Assembly: GCF_006335125.1 (NCBI RefSeq)
Contig: NZ_VDMO01000003.1
Coordinates: 186,001 to 250,000 of the forward strand
Direction: 5' to 3'
Source of the DNA: Deinococcus radiopugnans ATCC 19172
GTDB taxonomy: Bacteria > Deinococcota > Deinococci > Deinococcales > Deinococcaceae
DNA length: 64,000 bases
Shown here: positions 8,590-22,488 of the stretch, one piece after another
Numbering within the stretch: the stretch's first letter is position 1
Layout: each line of letters starts with the position of its first letter
Position numbers and translations under genes: made by a program
The notes under the pieces: generated by a model
Database searches by the model: none
Seen by the model: only the letters and a program-made list of their open reading frames with translations
What the model was told of the DNA's origin: nothing

Positions 8590-8967
8590 ATGCCGTATAC
8601 GATCCTCGTCGCCGACGATGAGCCAGCCATCCGCACCATGCTGGAAGTCATTCTGTCCGCCGATGGACACGAGATCGTGGCGGTGCCCGACGGCAAGGCG
8701 GCGCTGGACTACCTGCGGGACCACACCCCCGACGCCATGCTGCTGGACATCAAGATGCCGCACATGGACGGCTTCGAGATCTGCTCGCGGGTCAAGCGGG
8801 TCAAGCGGCTGCGCGACACGCCGGTGCTGCTGCTGACCGGCTTCGACGACGACCAGACGCGCGACCACGCCAAGCTGGTGGGCGCGGACGACATCGTGTA
8901 CAAGCCGCTGTCCGGCAAGAACCTGCGCGGGCGCGTCAATCAGCTGGTCGCGGCCCGCCGCCCCTGA
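8590..8967 (+). CDS. Stand-alone response regulator receiver protein
   Basis: 125 residues, one CheY-like receiver domain and nothing else. Acidic cluster ADDE near residues 8-11, phospho-acceptor Asp in LLLDIKM, conserved Thr in LLLTG and Lys in VYKPLSG. A TATCAT box lies 9 nt before the ATG. No histidine kinase is adjacent, so the partner is unknown. The penicillin-binding protein gene begins 49 nt downstream and may be co-transcribed. Confidence 0.92.
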   Translation: MPYTILVADDEPAIRTMLEVILSADGHEIVAVPDGKAALDYLRDHTPDAMLLDIKMPHMDGFEICSRVKRVKRLRDTPVLLLTGFDDDQTRDHAKLVGADDIVYKPLSGKNLRGRVNQLVAARRP

Positions 8968-9016
8968 CGGCGTCCGGGGACCGTTCCATGGGCCGTTTTT
9001 CCACGAGGTTGCTCTC

Positions 9017-11392
<2,376 letters not shown>

Positions 11393-11433
11393 TCTGCGCC
11401 CGCTGAACCGAGTTCCGTCCAAAGCCGTCCTCA

Positions 11434-11462
11434 CCGCCCCGTCATGCAACCCATCGGGGCGG
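11434..11462. terminator. GC-rich inverted repeat downstream of the penicillin-binding protein gene
   Basis: CCGCCCCG (11434-11441) pairs perfectly with CGGGGCGG (11455-11462) across a 13-nt loop, 42 nt after the stop. There is no T tract, so it may end transcripts only weakly. Confidence 0.4.
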
Positions 11463-11480
11463 CGCGGCATGATGTCGGGC

Positions 11481-11888
11481 ATGAGTCCCCGACATGCCCC
11501 ACTGCTGACGCTGCTCCTCGCGCTGGGCACGGTGCCGTCCCTGAGCAGCGCTGAGGCCCGCGTGCGCCTGGGCGACGCCTTGCCAGCCCATCCGTGGCAG
11601 GCCAGCACGGACGCAGGTGGGCGCGAGGTGGTGGTGGTCTACAGCCACGATTGCGGCGATCTGGGGGAGTTGTGGCAGGCTGTGCTGGACAGCGACTTGC
11701 CCGTGCGGGCCGTGAATGCTGAAGGCACGCCCTCACCGGCCCCGGCTGGCCTCAACCCCTGGCGCGGCGACGGAGCCACCGCCTTTGCCCGCGCCCTGAA
11801 GGTCAGCGCCTACCCCACCGTCCTGCTGGTGCAGGGAGACCGCATCCTGAACGCCTGGGAAGGGGATTTTACGGGGAAACTGGAATAG
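11481..11888 (+). CDS. Small secreted thioredoxin-fold-like protein
   Basis: About 135 residues from the ATG at 11481. Upstream in-frame ATGs at 11469 and 11472 exist, but CATGAT lies 7 nt before 11481, close to the local leaderless pattern. A signal peptide (APLLTLLLALGTVPSLSSA) precedes a thioredoxin-like order of elements: EVVVVYSHDCGDLGELW where the active site would be, then the cis-Pro-like YPTVLLVQGD. Only one Cys occupies the active-site position, so a classic CxxC reductase is unlikely. Function unknown. Confidence 0.75.
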   Translation: MSPRHAPLLTLLLALGTVPSLSSAEARVRLGDALPAHPWQASTDAGGREVVVVYSHDCGDLGELWQAVLDSDLPVRAVNAEGTPSPAPAGLNPWRGDGATAFARALKVSAYPTVLLVQGDRILNAWEGDFTGKLE

Positions 11889-11897
11889 AGCGCTGAT

Positions 11898-12325
11898 TCA
11901 ATCCTGAGCGCTCAAGATCTGCCGGATCCGCGCAATCTGCCCGCCGTGAGAGGTGTTGTGCTTGGCGACACTCAAGGCAAGCCTGTACCCCACCGTCCAA
12001 CCAGATTCAGTGGCCGTGGGCAGGGAGCGGAGGCGCTCAAGTTCACGTTCGTCCTGTGCGATTCGTCCGAGTTGCGCCAGATCATCCACAAACGCCTGAA
12101 CCAGCGGCATCCATGCTTCAACAAAACGGGAGGCCAGAGGTCTCGGGGAGAGAGGAGACTCCCAGCTTCCTCGCTCCTGCTCAGCCCCAGATTGAACACG
12201 ACGTTGGCATGCATGTGCGCCAGAATTTCCGCCATGGAATAAGGGAAACCCATTGGCACGGTCATAGCCTGCTGGGACGTGAGGCCGCCGGGCAGCCGTT
12301 CTGCGCTGGCAGGATCATCCGGCAT
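11898..12325 (-). pseudogene. DinB family protein disrupted by a one-base deletion in a G tract
   Basis: From ATG 12325 the reading frame gives MPDDPASAERLPGGL and then an N-terminal DinB helix (AEILAHMHANVVFNLG). At the GGGG run (CCCC on the plus strand, 12185-12188) the sensible frame changes. The continuation, SWESPLSPRPLASRFVEAW through AKHNTSHGGQIARIRQ with the C-terminal DinB metal motif HNxxHxGQI, is in the -1 frame. Adding one G restores a normal protein of about 142 residues. DinB-like proteins bind a metal through three His in a four-helix bundle and often act as thiol transferases. Either a true frameshift or a homopolymer sequencing error. Confidence 0.75.
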
Positions 12326-12423
12326 CAGCGGGGCAGGCGACCGATCTGTAGAGCAAGTCAGGGTCTGCGCCCTCCGGAGCAGATGGACAGCTCCGGAGTT
12401 GGCCCCAGTAGATCCCCACCTGC

Positions 12424-13107
12424 CTATTCCTCCTCGTCCGGGTAGACCTTCAGTTCGGTGATGTGGGCGCGGTCCGGTCGGGTCAGGATGTGGGCGACGC
12501 TCTTGGCGAGGCCGCGCGGATCGATCATGGTCTCCCATTTCAGGCCCGCGTCGCGGTTGGCCGGGGTGTCGATGGCGCCCATCGGGTACAGCACGCAGCC
12601 GCGCACGCCCTTGGCCTTCAACTCGTCGTTCAGGCTGTTCAGGTACGCGCCCAGCGCCGCCTTACTTGCGGTGTACAGCGCCGCGCCGGGGCCGCTGCCA
12701 CGGGCCGCCTGCGCCGCGCTGACCCCCAGAATGATGCCGTCCTTGTTCTTGAGCATGTGGGGCAGCACGCCCTGAACCGCGTGGAACAGTGTCAGGAAGT
12801 TGGCGTCCAGCATGGCCCGCAGGTCGTCGGTAGTGGCCTTTTGCACCGGCTGCATGGCGTAGCCCCCGGCCGTGTGCACCAGAATGTCCACCTTGACTTT
12901 TCTCAGTTGCGCCACGCTGGCGGGGTCCGACAGATCGGTGTCGATCACTTCGGTGGCGGGAAAGCGGTCAGCGGCGCGGGTCAGGGCCTCGCCGCGCCCC
13001 ACCAACACCATCTGCGCGCCCGCATCGTCGAGTTCCTGGGCAATCGCGGTGGCGAGTGCGCCGCCTGCCCCCGTGAGCATCACTGTCGAGGAGCTGAGAT
13101 TCGCCAT
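12424..13107 (-). CDS. Short-chain dehydrogenase/reductase
   Basis: 227 residues. The Rossmann nucleotide-binding motif TGAGGALATAIA lies near residues 12-23, NAG is replaced by HTAGGYA, and the catalytic Tyr-x-x-x-Lys is YTASK. The protein is slightly shorter than a classical SDR. LVGRG after strand 2 suggests NADP preference (inference). TAGGCT (13114-13119 on the plus strand, reversed) stands 6 nt before the ATG. Substrate unknown. Confidence 0.9.
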   Translation of the reverse strand: MANLSSSTVMLTGAGGALATAIAQELDDAGAQMVLVGRGEALTRAADRFPATEVIDTDLSDPASVAQLRKVKVDILVHTAGGYAMQPVQKATTDDLRAMLDANFLTLFHAVQGVLPHMLKNKDGIILGVSAAQAARGSGPGAALYTASKAALGAYLNSLNDELKAKGVRGCVLYPMGAIDTPANRDAGLKWETMIDPRGLAKSVAHILTRPDRAHITELKVYPDEEE

Positions 13108-13311
13108 GCCCCCAGCCTAACCGCTGAAAGGGTGTGGGTGGCGGCAGCGGCTTGTGGGAACGCTAAGAAGGTCCGACACACTGGCGTCGGAGGGTCAGGC
13201 GTAACGGCAGACGCCCGCGCCCCTGACTCCATGCCACGCGGTCCTGCCAGCCGTCAACGGTAAGCTCAGGTGTGAACGGACCTCTGGTCAACCAGCCACG
13301 AAGGGCGGGCC

Positions 13312-14001
13312 ATGGGCGCGGCTGACCGGCTGGTGGAGGCCGTCTGCGCCGCGCCCGGTCACTCGCTGGCGGCCCCGTTGCGCGGGTGGTGCGCGTCATC
13401 GCGGCCCTTTCTGGCTTTCGCGCAGGCCAACACCACCAAACTGCGCCGCAAGGTACGCGAGGCGGCGGGCCTGGAGGCCCAGGCCGACGTGTGGGCGGAA
13501 CTGGCGGTGGCCGCGTGGTTGCTGCGTTCCGGCAGCGGCACGCTGACCTACGAGCCGCTGAAGGCGGGGGGAGGACGCGGGCCAGATTTTGCGCTGTCCC
13601 TGCCGAATGGAGGCCTCGTGTATGTCGAGGTGGCCCGGCTCCGCAGCGGTGGCAGCCAGCACCTGACCTCCAAGCTGGCGCGGGTGCTGGCGGACAAGAT
13701 CGGGCAACTGCCCCCAGGGGCGGGGGGCGTCCTGGCGGCGGCGCTGCCCACGGGTGCCCCCGCCGGTCCCCTTGCCCCGGACGCGCTTCGCCTGCTGGCC
13801 CGCGCGGCGCAGGGCGAGGTTCTGCCGGGGGTGCCGCCTGAAAAGGCCCGCGCGTTCGAGCGCTTGCGCGTCCGCCTGAGCGGCGTGCTGCTGCTCAGGA
13901 CCGGTGAGGTGCCCGCCGAGTCACCCGCCGTGACGTTCTGGGGACATGGGGGCGCGGCCCACCCGCTGTCCCCGGCGGCACTCCGCTGCCTTCAGGAGTA
14001 G
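13312..14001 (+). CDS. Unknown protein with degenerate PD-(D/E)xK-nuclease-like core
   Basis: 229 residues. The section about 60-115 reads LTYEPLKAGGGRGPDFALSL then LVYVEVARLRSG, the order GxPDF...hydrophobic-VEV seen in the restriction-endonuclease fold. The expected Lys of ExK is replaced by Val-Ala-Arg, so activity is doubtful. Upstream helices contain many Arg/Lys. The ATG at 13312 is the only start available, because TGA precedes it in frame. No neighbour suggests a role. Unknown, with a nuclease-like fold as a weak inference. Confidence 0.72.
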   Translation: MGAADRLVEAVCAAPGHSLAAPLRGWCASSRPFLAFAQANTTKLRRKVREAAGLEAQADVWAELAVAAWLLRSGSGTLTYEPLKAGGGRGPDFALSLPNGGLVYVEVARLRSGGSQHLTSKLARVLADKIGQLPPGAGGVLAAALPTGAPAGPLAPDALRLLARAAQGEVLPGVPPEKARAFERLRVRLSGVLLLRTGEVPAESPAVTFWGHGGAAHPLSPAALRCLQE

Positions 14002-14057
14002 AGAGACGAAACAGGGACGTACTGGCCCCCCAGCCTGCGGGTGCAGCCCAGAGAACT

Positions 14058-15290
<1,233 letters not shown>

Positions 15291-15313
15291 GGGTCAGATT
15301 ATGCGGCGCGGGG

Positions 15314-16129
15314 CTACGAGGCGCGGCGCACCTCCTCACGCAGCCCCGCAATTTCCCCGCGCAGGGCCTGCAGTTCACGGTGCAGCACCTCGTTGTTGAC
15401 CTCCTCGTCGTCGTCCTCGTCGGGCGGCCAGTCCTGATCTGCGCCCACGAACAGGCTCGCCAGCGCCGCCGTGATGTACCCGAAGACCGCAAACCCGTAC
15501 AGTGCCAGCAGGAAGGTGAGCGCCCGGCCCTCGGCGGTGACCGGCCAGTATTCGGACCCCAGGCTGGTCAGCAGCATGCCCACCCAGTACAGCCACTGGC
15601 CGAAGCCCTGGGGCGCGTTCGTCTGGCCCGCCTCGAAGGACGCCATGCCCGCTGCCCCGGCCAGCGCCACCAGGGCCGTTGCGCCCACCACGAAGCCCAG
15701 GCCCCGGCGACGCAGGGTCCGCCGCAGCGTCCGCAGGCCCCGGTTCAGGCTGGTCAGAATCCGCAGCAGGTTGGTGCCGCGCGTCAGGCGCAACACGCGC
15801 AGCGCCCGCAGCCCCCGGAACACCCGCAGAATCCGCAGTGCGGGCAGCAGCAGGCTCAGGACGGTCAGCCAGTTGCGTTTCAGGTACTCGGACTTGTCGG
15901 GGGCGATGCTCAGGGCCAGCAGGAAGTCCAGGATGAACAGCCCCCAGATCACGTTGCTGACGATCTGGAGAACGGGCGGCAGGCCCTGCACCAGATCCAG
16001 CACCAGCAGGCCCAGCCACACGAAGCTCAGGACAATCATGGGCCGCTCCAGCAGGGCGTCCAGATGCGCCAGGGTGGTCAGGCGGGCCGACTTGAGTTCC
16101 TCCTGGGGCCGGGGGGCGGTGACGGGCAT
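15314..16129 (-). CDS. Voltage-gated-like ion channel protein
   Basis: About 271 residues from ATG 16129, chosen because TACCCT stands 7 nt upstream; an ATG at 16165 would add 12 residues. Several hydrophobic segments include an S4-like helix with Arg every third residue (RILRVFRGLRALRVLRLTRG). Pore helix and filter region: LYWVGMLLTSLGSEYWPVT, then a last transmembrane helix. The filter position reads TSLGSEYWP in place of the K+-type TxGYGD, so selectivity is open. The C-terminus is an acidic stretch (DEDDDEE) followed by a likely coiled coil (LHRELQALRGEIAGLREEV), suitable for tetramer assembly. Family: Ion_trans. Confidence 0.87.
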   Translation of the reverse strand: MPVTAPRPQEELKSARLTTLAHLDALLERPMIVLSFVWLGLLVLDLVQGLPPVLQIVSNVIWGLFILDFLLALSIAPDKSEYLKRNWLTVLSLLLPALRILRVFRGLRALRVLRLTRGTNLLRILTSLNRGLRTLRRTLRRRGLGFVVGATALVALAGAAGMASFEAGQTNAPQGFGQWLYWVGMLLTSLGSEYWPVTAEGRALTFLLALYGFAVFGYITAALASLFVGADQDWPPDEDDDEEVNNEVLHRELQALRGEIAGLREEVRRAS

Positions 16130-16183
16130 GGGATTCAGGGTAAGCCTGCGCTGCGGGCGGAACATGGGCGGCGCCTTGACGGT

Positions 16184-16819
16184 TTACCACGCGGTCCGGA
16201 AGGCGGTGGCCGCCGTATGAACGTGGGCAGCGGCGTCCCCGCCCACCTGTGCCAGATGACGGCGCACCAGTTCGTCACCCAGGCTGTAGCCGCTCCAGCG
16301 CGGTAAATTCTCGGCATCTGATCCGTAAAACCACGCCTCGAAATTGTGATCGCTGCGGTCCAGCAGGGGGAGGGCGCGTGCCCACAGCGCTTCCAGATCA
16401 ACGTCCGCCCGTGCGTAGGGCGGCGGCTTTCCATCCCGTTCATCCCGTTCGTTCAATTGCGCCAGCCCCTCGCTGACCAAGGCTTCCAGCAGGGTCTGGC
16501 CGTAGCCCGGCCCCTGCCAGCGCCGCGCGTGGTGCAGCTCGTGGGCCACCGTGGCCGGAAGTTCGGTGCGCCAGAGGGCGGCAAAATGGGGATTGTCGGG
16601 GTTCAGCGTGATCTGCACCAGATGATCCAGCGGCGCGTAGCCGTGAATCCCGGTTTCCGGCAGGCCCCACGGCGAGACGGAGACGGCCACATCCACCCCG
16701 TCCAGCCTCAGGCGCGCGGCTTGGCGGGTCAGGGCGGCCTGCGCCACACTTCTGATCTCGGCTTCCAGGCCGGGGGAGAGGTGGCCGCCAGCGTTCATGA
16801 CATGCAGGGCGTTGGGCAT
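16184..16819 (-). CDS. Putative zinc-dependent protease (DUF2268-like)
   Basis: About 211 residues from ATG 16819 (MPNALHVMNAGG); a GTG at 16861 is possible. The zinc signature is VAHELHHARRW (HExxH) followed by LLEALVSEGLAQ, where the Glu of SEG is the likely third ligand, the arrangement of the DUF2268 predicted Zn proteases. Surrounding sequence (DHLVQITLNPDN) is beta-rich. No signal peptide. Substrate unknown. Confidence 0.82.
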   Translation of the reverse strand: MPNALHVMNAGGHLSPGLEAEIRSVAQAALTRQAARLRLDGVDVAVSVSPWGLPETGIHGYAPLDHLVQITLNPDNPHFAALWRTELPATVAHELHHARRWQGPGYGQTLLEALVSEGLAQLNERDERDGKPPPYARADVDLEALWARALPLLDRSDHNFEAWFYGSDAENLPRWSGYSLGDELVRRHLAQVGGDAAAHVHTAATAFRTAW

Positions 16820-16903
16820 GCTCCATTCTGCCTGCGCCTGCGCGGCGCTGGCCCCCGTCACCGCCGTTTCATGGTGTCCGTGTCCGCAGAGGAAGCTTCA
16901 CTC

Positions 16904-18016
16904 CTACAGCTTCAGCAGGTCGCGCCCCACCTGTGCCAGATTCTGCCGGCCACTCAGGGCCAGGGCCAGCCGCACCTCGTCGCGCAGCAGCTCCAGCACC
17001 CGGCGCACGCCGGCCTCGCCGCCGGCCGCCAGACCCCACAGCGCGGGCCGCCCCAGGAATACCGCCTGCGCCCCCAGCGCGATGGCCTTCAGGACGTCGG
17101 TGCCGCGCGAGACGCCGCCGTCCAGGTAGATCTCGGCGCGGCCCGCCACCGCGTCGGCAATCTCGGGCAGCGCGGCAAGGGCGCTGACGGCGGTGTCCAG
17201 CTGCCGCCCGCCGTGATTGCTGACCCAGATGTGGCAGCCGTGCTGCACGGCCAGTTCGGCGTCCTCGGCGGTCAGGATGCCCTTCAGGACAATCGGCAGT
17301 TCGGTTTGTTGGCGCAGCCAGCCCAGATCAGCCCAGGTAAAGGATTTGTCCACCAGATGCTGAAAATAATGGGTCAGCTGCGAGCCGGTGTCGGTGTCCA
17401 CCCCGGCCAGCGTCTCGCGGCTGGCGACGTTGGGGGCGCTCAGGTGCGGCGGCAGGGCAAAGCGGCGGCGCTCGTTGGCCTCGCGGCGGCCCAGGTACGG
17501 CGCGTCCACGGTGAACACCAGCGCCCGTGCCCCGGCAGCCTCGGCCTGCGCGATGATCTGGCGGCTCAGTTCGCGGTCGGCCAGCAGGTACAGCTGGAAC
17601 CAGAACCGCCCGCCCGCCGCCGCCCCCACGTCGGCAATCGGGGTGTTGGAAAAGGTGCTGAGGGTCATCACGCTGCCCACGCTGGCGGCGGCCCGCGCGG
17701 TGGCCCGTTCGGCGTCCGGGTGCGCCAATCCATGAAAGGCGCTGGGGGCCACACCTACCGGAAAGTCCAGCGGCAGGCCCAGCACGTCTGTAGAGGTGTC
17801 GATGCTGGAGACGTCCACCAGCATGCGCGGGCGCAGGCGAATGCGCGCGAAGTCCTCGCGGTTGGCGCGCAGGGTATGGCCGTCGTTGGCGCCGCTGACG
17901 TAGTAGTCCAGGGCGTTCTGATCCAGCCGGGCGCGGCCCAGCGCCTCGATCTCGGCCAGGTTGACGGCCCGCGCCAGGGCCTGTTGCTGCTCCTCGGTGG
18001 GGAGGGTGAGGGTCAT
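16904..18016 (-). CDS. FMN-dependent alpha-hydroxy-acid oxidase/dehydrogenase
   Basis: 370 residues, a TIM-barrel flavoprotein. Substrate-binding Tyr in DYYVSGANDGHT, Lys in IVLKGIL, catalytic His in VSNHGGRQLD, and phosphate-binding DGGVSRGTDVLKA and ALGAQAVFLGRP. The family oxidises L-lactate, glycolate or similar 2-hydroxy acids to 2-oxo acids. Lactate oxidase/dehydrogenase versus glycolate oxidase cannot be decided. TACCCT stands 5 nt before the ATG. It stands alone between divergent and convergent genes. Confidence 0.93.
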   Translation of the reverse strand: MTLTLPTEEQQQALARAVNLAEIEALGRARLDQNALDYYVSGANDGHTLRANREDFARIRLRPRMLVDVSSIDTSTDVLGLPLDFPVGVAPSAFHGLAHPDAERATARAAASVGSVMTLSTFSNTPIADVGAAAGGRFWFQLYLLADRELSRQIIAQAEAAGARALVFTVDAPYLGRREANERRRFALPPHLSAPNVASRETLAGVDTDTGSQLTHYFQHLVDKSFTWADLGWLRQQTELPIVLKGILTAEDAELAVQHGCHIWVSNHGGRQLDTAVSALAALPEIADAVAGRAEIYLDGGVSRGTDVLKAIALGAQAVFLGRPALWGLAAGGEAGVRRVLELLRDEVRLALALSGRQNLAQVGRDLLKL

Positions 18017-18102
18017 GGGCCAGGGTAGCAAGCGCGGGGGGCCGGCGGCCATTGGTAGGCCCTGCGACAGCGCCCCGGCCCCCCGCGCGCCATGCTGGGG
18101 CC

Positions 18103-18606
18103 ATGTTCCGTTCCCGTCCCAGACCCGACAAACCCCGCGCTGGTCAGGAAAGCGTATGGGACTACCCGCGCCCGCCCCGGCTGGAGCGCAGCCACAGACG
18201 CATCGAGATCTGGCTGGGCGGCCAGAAGATCGCCGACACCACAGCCGCCTACCGCGTGCTGGAAACCAGCCATCCCCCCGGCTACTACCTGCCGCCGGAC
18301 GCCTTTGCGCCGGGCGTGCTGAGCCGCGCCCAGGGCCGCAGCGTCTGCGAATTTAAGGGGGCAGCAACGTACTGGACGCTCTCGGCGGGCGGCAGGGTGG
18401 CCGAGGCGGCGGGCTGGAGCTACGAAGACCCGACGCCCGCCTTCCGCGAGATGGCTGGCTACATCGCCGTCTATCCGGGCCGCATGGACGAGTGCCGCGT
18501 GGACGGCGAGACGGTGGTGCCGCAGCCCGGAACGTTCTATGGCGGCTGGATCACCTCGGACGTGGTGGGGCCGTTCAAGGGCGAGGCGGGAACGATGGGC
18601 TGGTAA
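18103..18606 (+). CDS. DUF427 domain protein
   Basis: 167 residues. The family core runs from about residue 28: RRIEIWLGGQKIADTTAAYRVLETSHPPGYY, then YWTLSAGG and AGYIAVYPGRMDEC. DUF427 proteins are compact beta-rich proteins of unknown activity, common in actinobacteria and Deinococcus. CATGCT lies 6 nt before the ATG, a near-match to the leaderless box. Confidence 0.9.
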   Translation: MFRSRPRPDKPRAGQESVWDYPRPPRLERSHRRIEIWLGGQKIADTTAAYRVLETSHPPGYYLPPDAFAPGVLSRAQGRSVCEFKGAATYWTLSAGGRVAEAAGWSYEDPTPAFREMAGYIAVYPGRMDECRVDGETVVPQPGTFYGGWITSDVVGPFKGEAGTMGW

Positions 18607-18688
18607 GGAGTTTGAGCGGGCACAGCGATGTCCTTTCCTCTGCGTTCCGCAAACGGCGTTTCTCTATCTGCCTTGCTACCCTGACCCC

Positions 18689-19093
18689 ATGACCGACGCC
18701 TCCATTCGCACCCGTCTCAATGCCCTGGTTCCGGCGCTGCGCCACTTCCATTCGGCGCTGCTGGACTTCGCCAAGGGCGAATACGAGTTCCTGCACGGCC
18801 CGGTGGGCAGTCCCTTCGAGCTGTACTCGCTGGTGATGAACAACCCCGATTTCCAGTGGTTGCGCCCGCTGTCGGGCCTGATGGCGACGCTGGACGAGGT
18901 GCTGGACGCCAAGGACCGGACGCTGACCGAGCAGAACGTGGCCGATGTACGCGGCGCGCTGGGCCTGCTGTTCTCCGAGACCGACACCCGCTTTGCCGAC
19001 TTCCGTGCTGGCTATACCCGCGCGAAGGGCGAGAATCGCGTGCGCGAGACGGAAGCCAGGTGGCGTGAAGTGCTGAACAGCCTGGAAGCCTGA
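18689..19093 (+). CDS. Unknown helical protein upstream of pth
   Basis: 134 residues, mostly predicted helix, no Cys, no signal peptide, with a central GSPFELYSLVMNNPDFQWLRP and a charged C-terminal helix. TACCCT stands 6 nt before the ATG. The TGA is followed immediately by the ATG of pth, so the two are probably one transcript with coupled translation. Confidence 0.85.
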   Translation: MTDASIRTRLNALVPALRHFHSALLDFAKGEYEFLHGPVGSPFELYSLVMNNPDFQWLRPLSGLMATLDEVLDAKDRTLTEQNVADVRGALGLLFSETDTRFADFRAGYTRAKGENRVRETEARWREVLNSLEA

Positions 19094-19762
<669 letters not shown>

Positions 19763-19767
19763 GCCTC

Positions 19768-20862
19768 ATGGCAAAATCCAAGACTGGTTCCAGCGCCGCG
19801 CCCACGTCCTCCGACTCGGAGCTGAGGTTAGATGTCCTGATGGACCTCTCGAACCTCCCCGGCGTGCCCGGACAGGAGGACGCCGTGCGCGACTTCGTGC
19901 TGGCCGAGCTGGACGGGCTGGCCGACGACGTGCGCGTGGACGCGATGGGCAACGTGATCGCCACCCGCAACGGCAGCGGCGGCAAGAAGAAGGACGGCCG
20001 CGAACGCGTGATGGTCAGCGCCCACATGGACGAGATCGGCTTTCTGGTGCGCTTCATCGACGATAAGGGCTTCCTGCGCGTGCAGGCGCTGGGCGGCTTC
20101 GACACCCGCAACCTGTTCGCGCGCGACGTGACCGTCCATGCGCGCGGCGGGGCGCTGCCGGGCATCCTGACCCCCGGCGGCAAGCCGGTGCATATCGCCA
20201 GCGCCGAGGAACGCAAGAAGATTCCCGAGGTCAAGGAGTTCTTTATTGACCTGGGCCTGGACGCCGAGGAGGTCAAGCGCCGCGTGCGCGTGGGCGACAT
20301 GGTCACGCTGGATCACACGGCCCGCCGCGTCGGCTCGCTGGTCTGCGGCAAGGCGATGGATGACCGCGCCTCGGTCTTTATGCTGCTCGAAGTCCTGCGT
20401 CACTTCCGCAAGACGCCGCCCAAGCATGACCTGATCGCCGTCTTCTCTGTTCAGGAAGAAGTGGGCCTGCGCGGGGCGCACACCGCTGCTTACGGCGTCG
20501 AACCCACCGTGGGCATCGGCCTGGACGTAACCCTGGCGGTGGACACTCCCGGCGTCGGCCCCGACGAGGCGGTCACGCGCATGGGCGAGGGCATCGGCAT
20601 CAAGGTCTTCGATTCCAGCATGATCTCCACCCGCAGCCTGGTGGACGAGTTCTACGATCTGGCCGAGGGTCAGGGCATCCGCGCCCAGATGGAAGTGCTG
20701 GCCCAGGGCGGCACCGACGGCGCGGCCATCCAGCGCAGCCGGGCGGGCGTGCCGACACTCACGCTTAGCCTGCCGACGCGCTACATCCACAGCGTCGTGG
20801 AGGCCGTGCATGTGGACGATCTGCGCTCCGGGGTGGACCTGCTGGTGGCGTACCTGGGCTGA
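19768..20862 (+). CDS. M42 family metallopeptidase (tetrahedral aminopeptidase type)
   Basis: 364 residues beginning MAKSKTGSS. The open frame extends upstream across pth, but TACCCT stands 7 nt before ATG 19768 and homology begins only here. Metal ligands: His/Asp in SAHMDEIGF, Asp in KAMDDRAS, Glu pair in [11 protein letters not shown], Asp in GLDVTLAVD and His in RYIHSVVE. It removes N-terminal amino acids from peptides in a large oligomer. A Ser/Thr-rich N-terminal tail of about 20 residues precedes the core. Confidence 0.95.
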   Translation: MAKSKTGSSAAPTSSDSELRLDVLMDLSNLPGVPGQEDAVRDFVLAELDGLADDVRVDAMGNVIATRNGSGGKKKDGRERVMVSAHMDEIGFLVRFIDDKGFLRVQALGGFDTRNLFARDVTVHARGGALPGILTPGGKPVHIASAEERKKIPEVKEFFIDLGLDAEEVKRRVRVGDMVTLDHTARRVGSLVCGKAMDDRASVFMLLEVLRHFRKTPPKHDLIAVFSVQEEVGLRGAHTAAYGVEPTVGIGLDVTLAVDTPGVGPDEAVTRMGEGIGIKVFDSSMISTRSLVDEFYDLAEGQGIRAQMEVLAQGGTDGAAIQRSRAGVPTLTLSLPTRYIHSVVEAVHVDDLRSGVDLLVAYLG

Positions 20863-20892
20863 GGGCGGCTGAAGCCCGGTCCAGCACCGTCA

Positions 20893-20920
20893 AAAACCCC
20901 CAGGATGGCCTGGGGGTTTT
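20893..20920. terminator. Bidirectional rho-independent terminator
   Basis: AAAACCCCCAGG (20893-20904) and CCTGGGGGTTTT (20909-20920) form a perfect 12-bp stem with a 4-nt loop. It ends both the M42 gene and the convergent lpd gene. Confidence 0.9.
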
Positions 20921-20961
20921 CTCGTGTCTCGCTTTGCTCGGTGTGGCCCCGTGGGCGGCGA

Positions 20962-22365
<1,404 letters not shown>

Positions 22366-22488
22366 GGGGGCAGTCTAACGTCCGTTCGGGTGGGCGTCAG
22401 TAACCTGCCGGGATAGCTGGACACGGGGGATTCACAACGCGGAATGGTGGGTCTGCGTGGGGCCATTGATGCGGCCCCGGCGGGGTTC

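Noticed and set aside
13261..13325. TAAGCT, 5 nt, GTG opening a 17-codon frame before the 13312 gene
   Set aside because: Out of frame with the gene and low in information; probably chance, though it matches the leaderless pattern.
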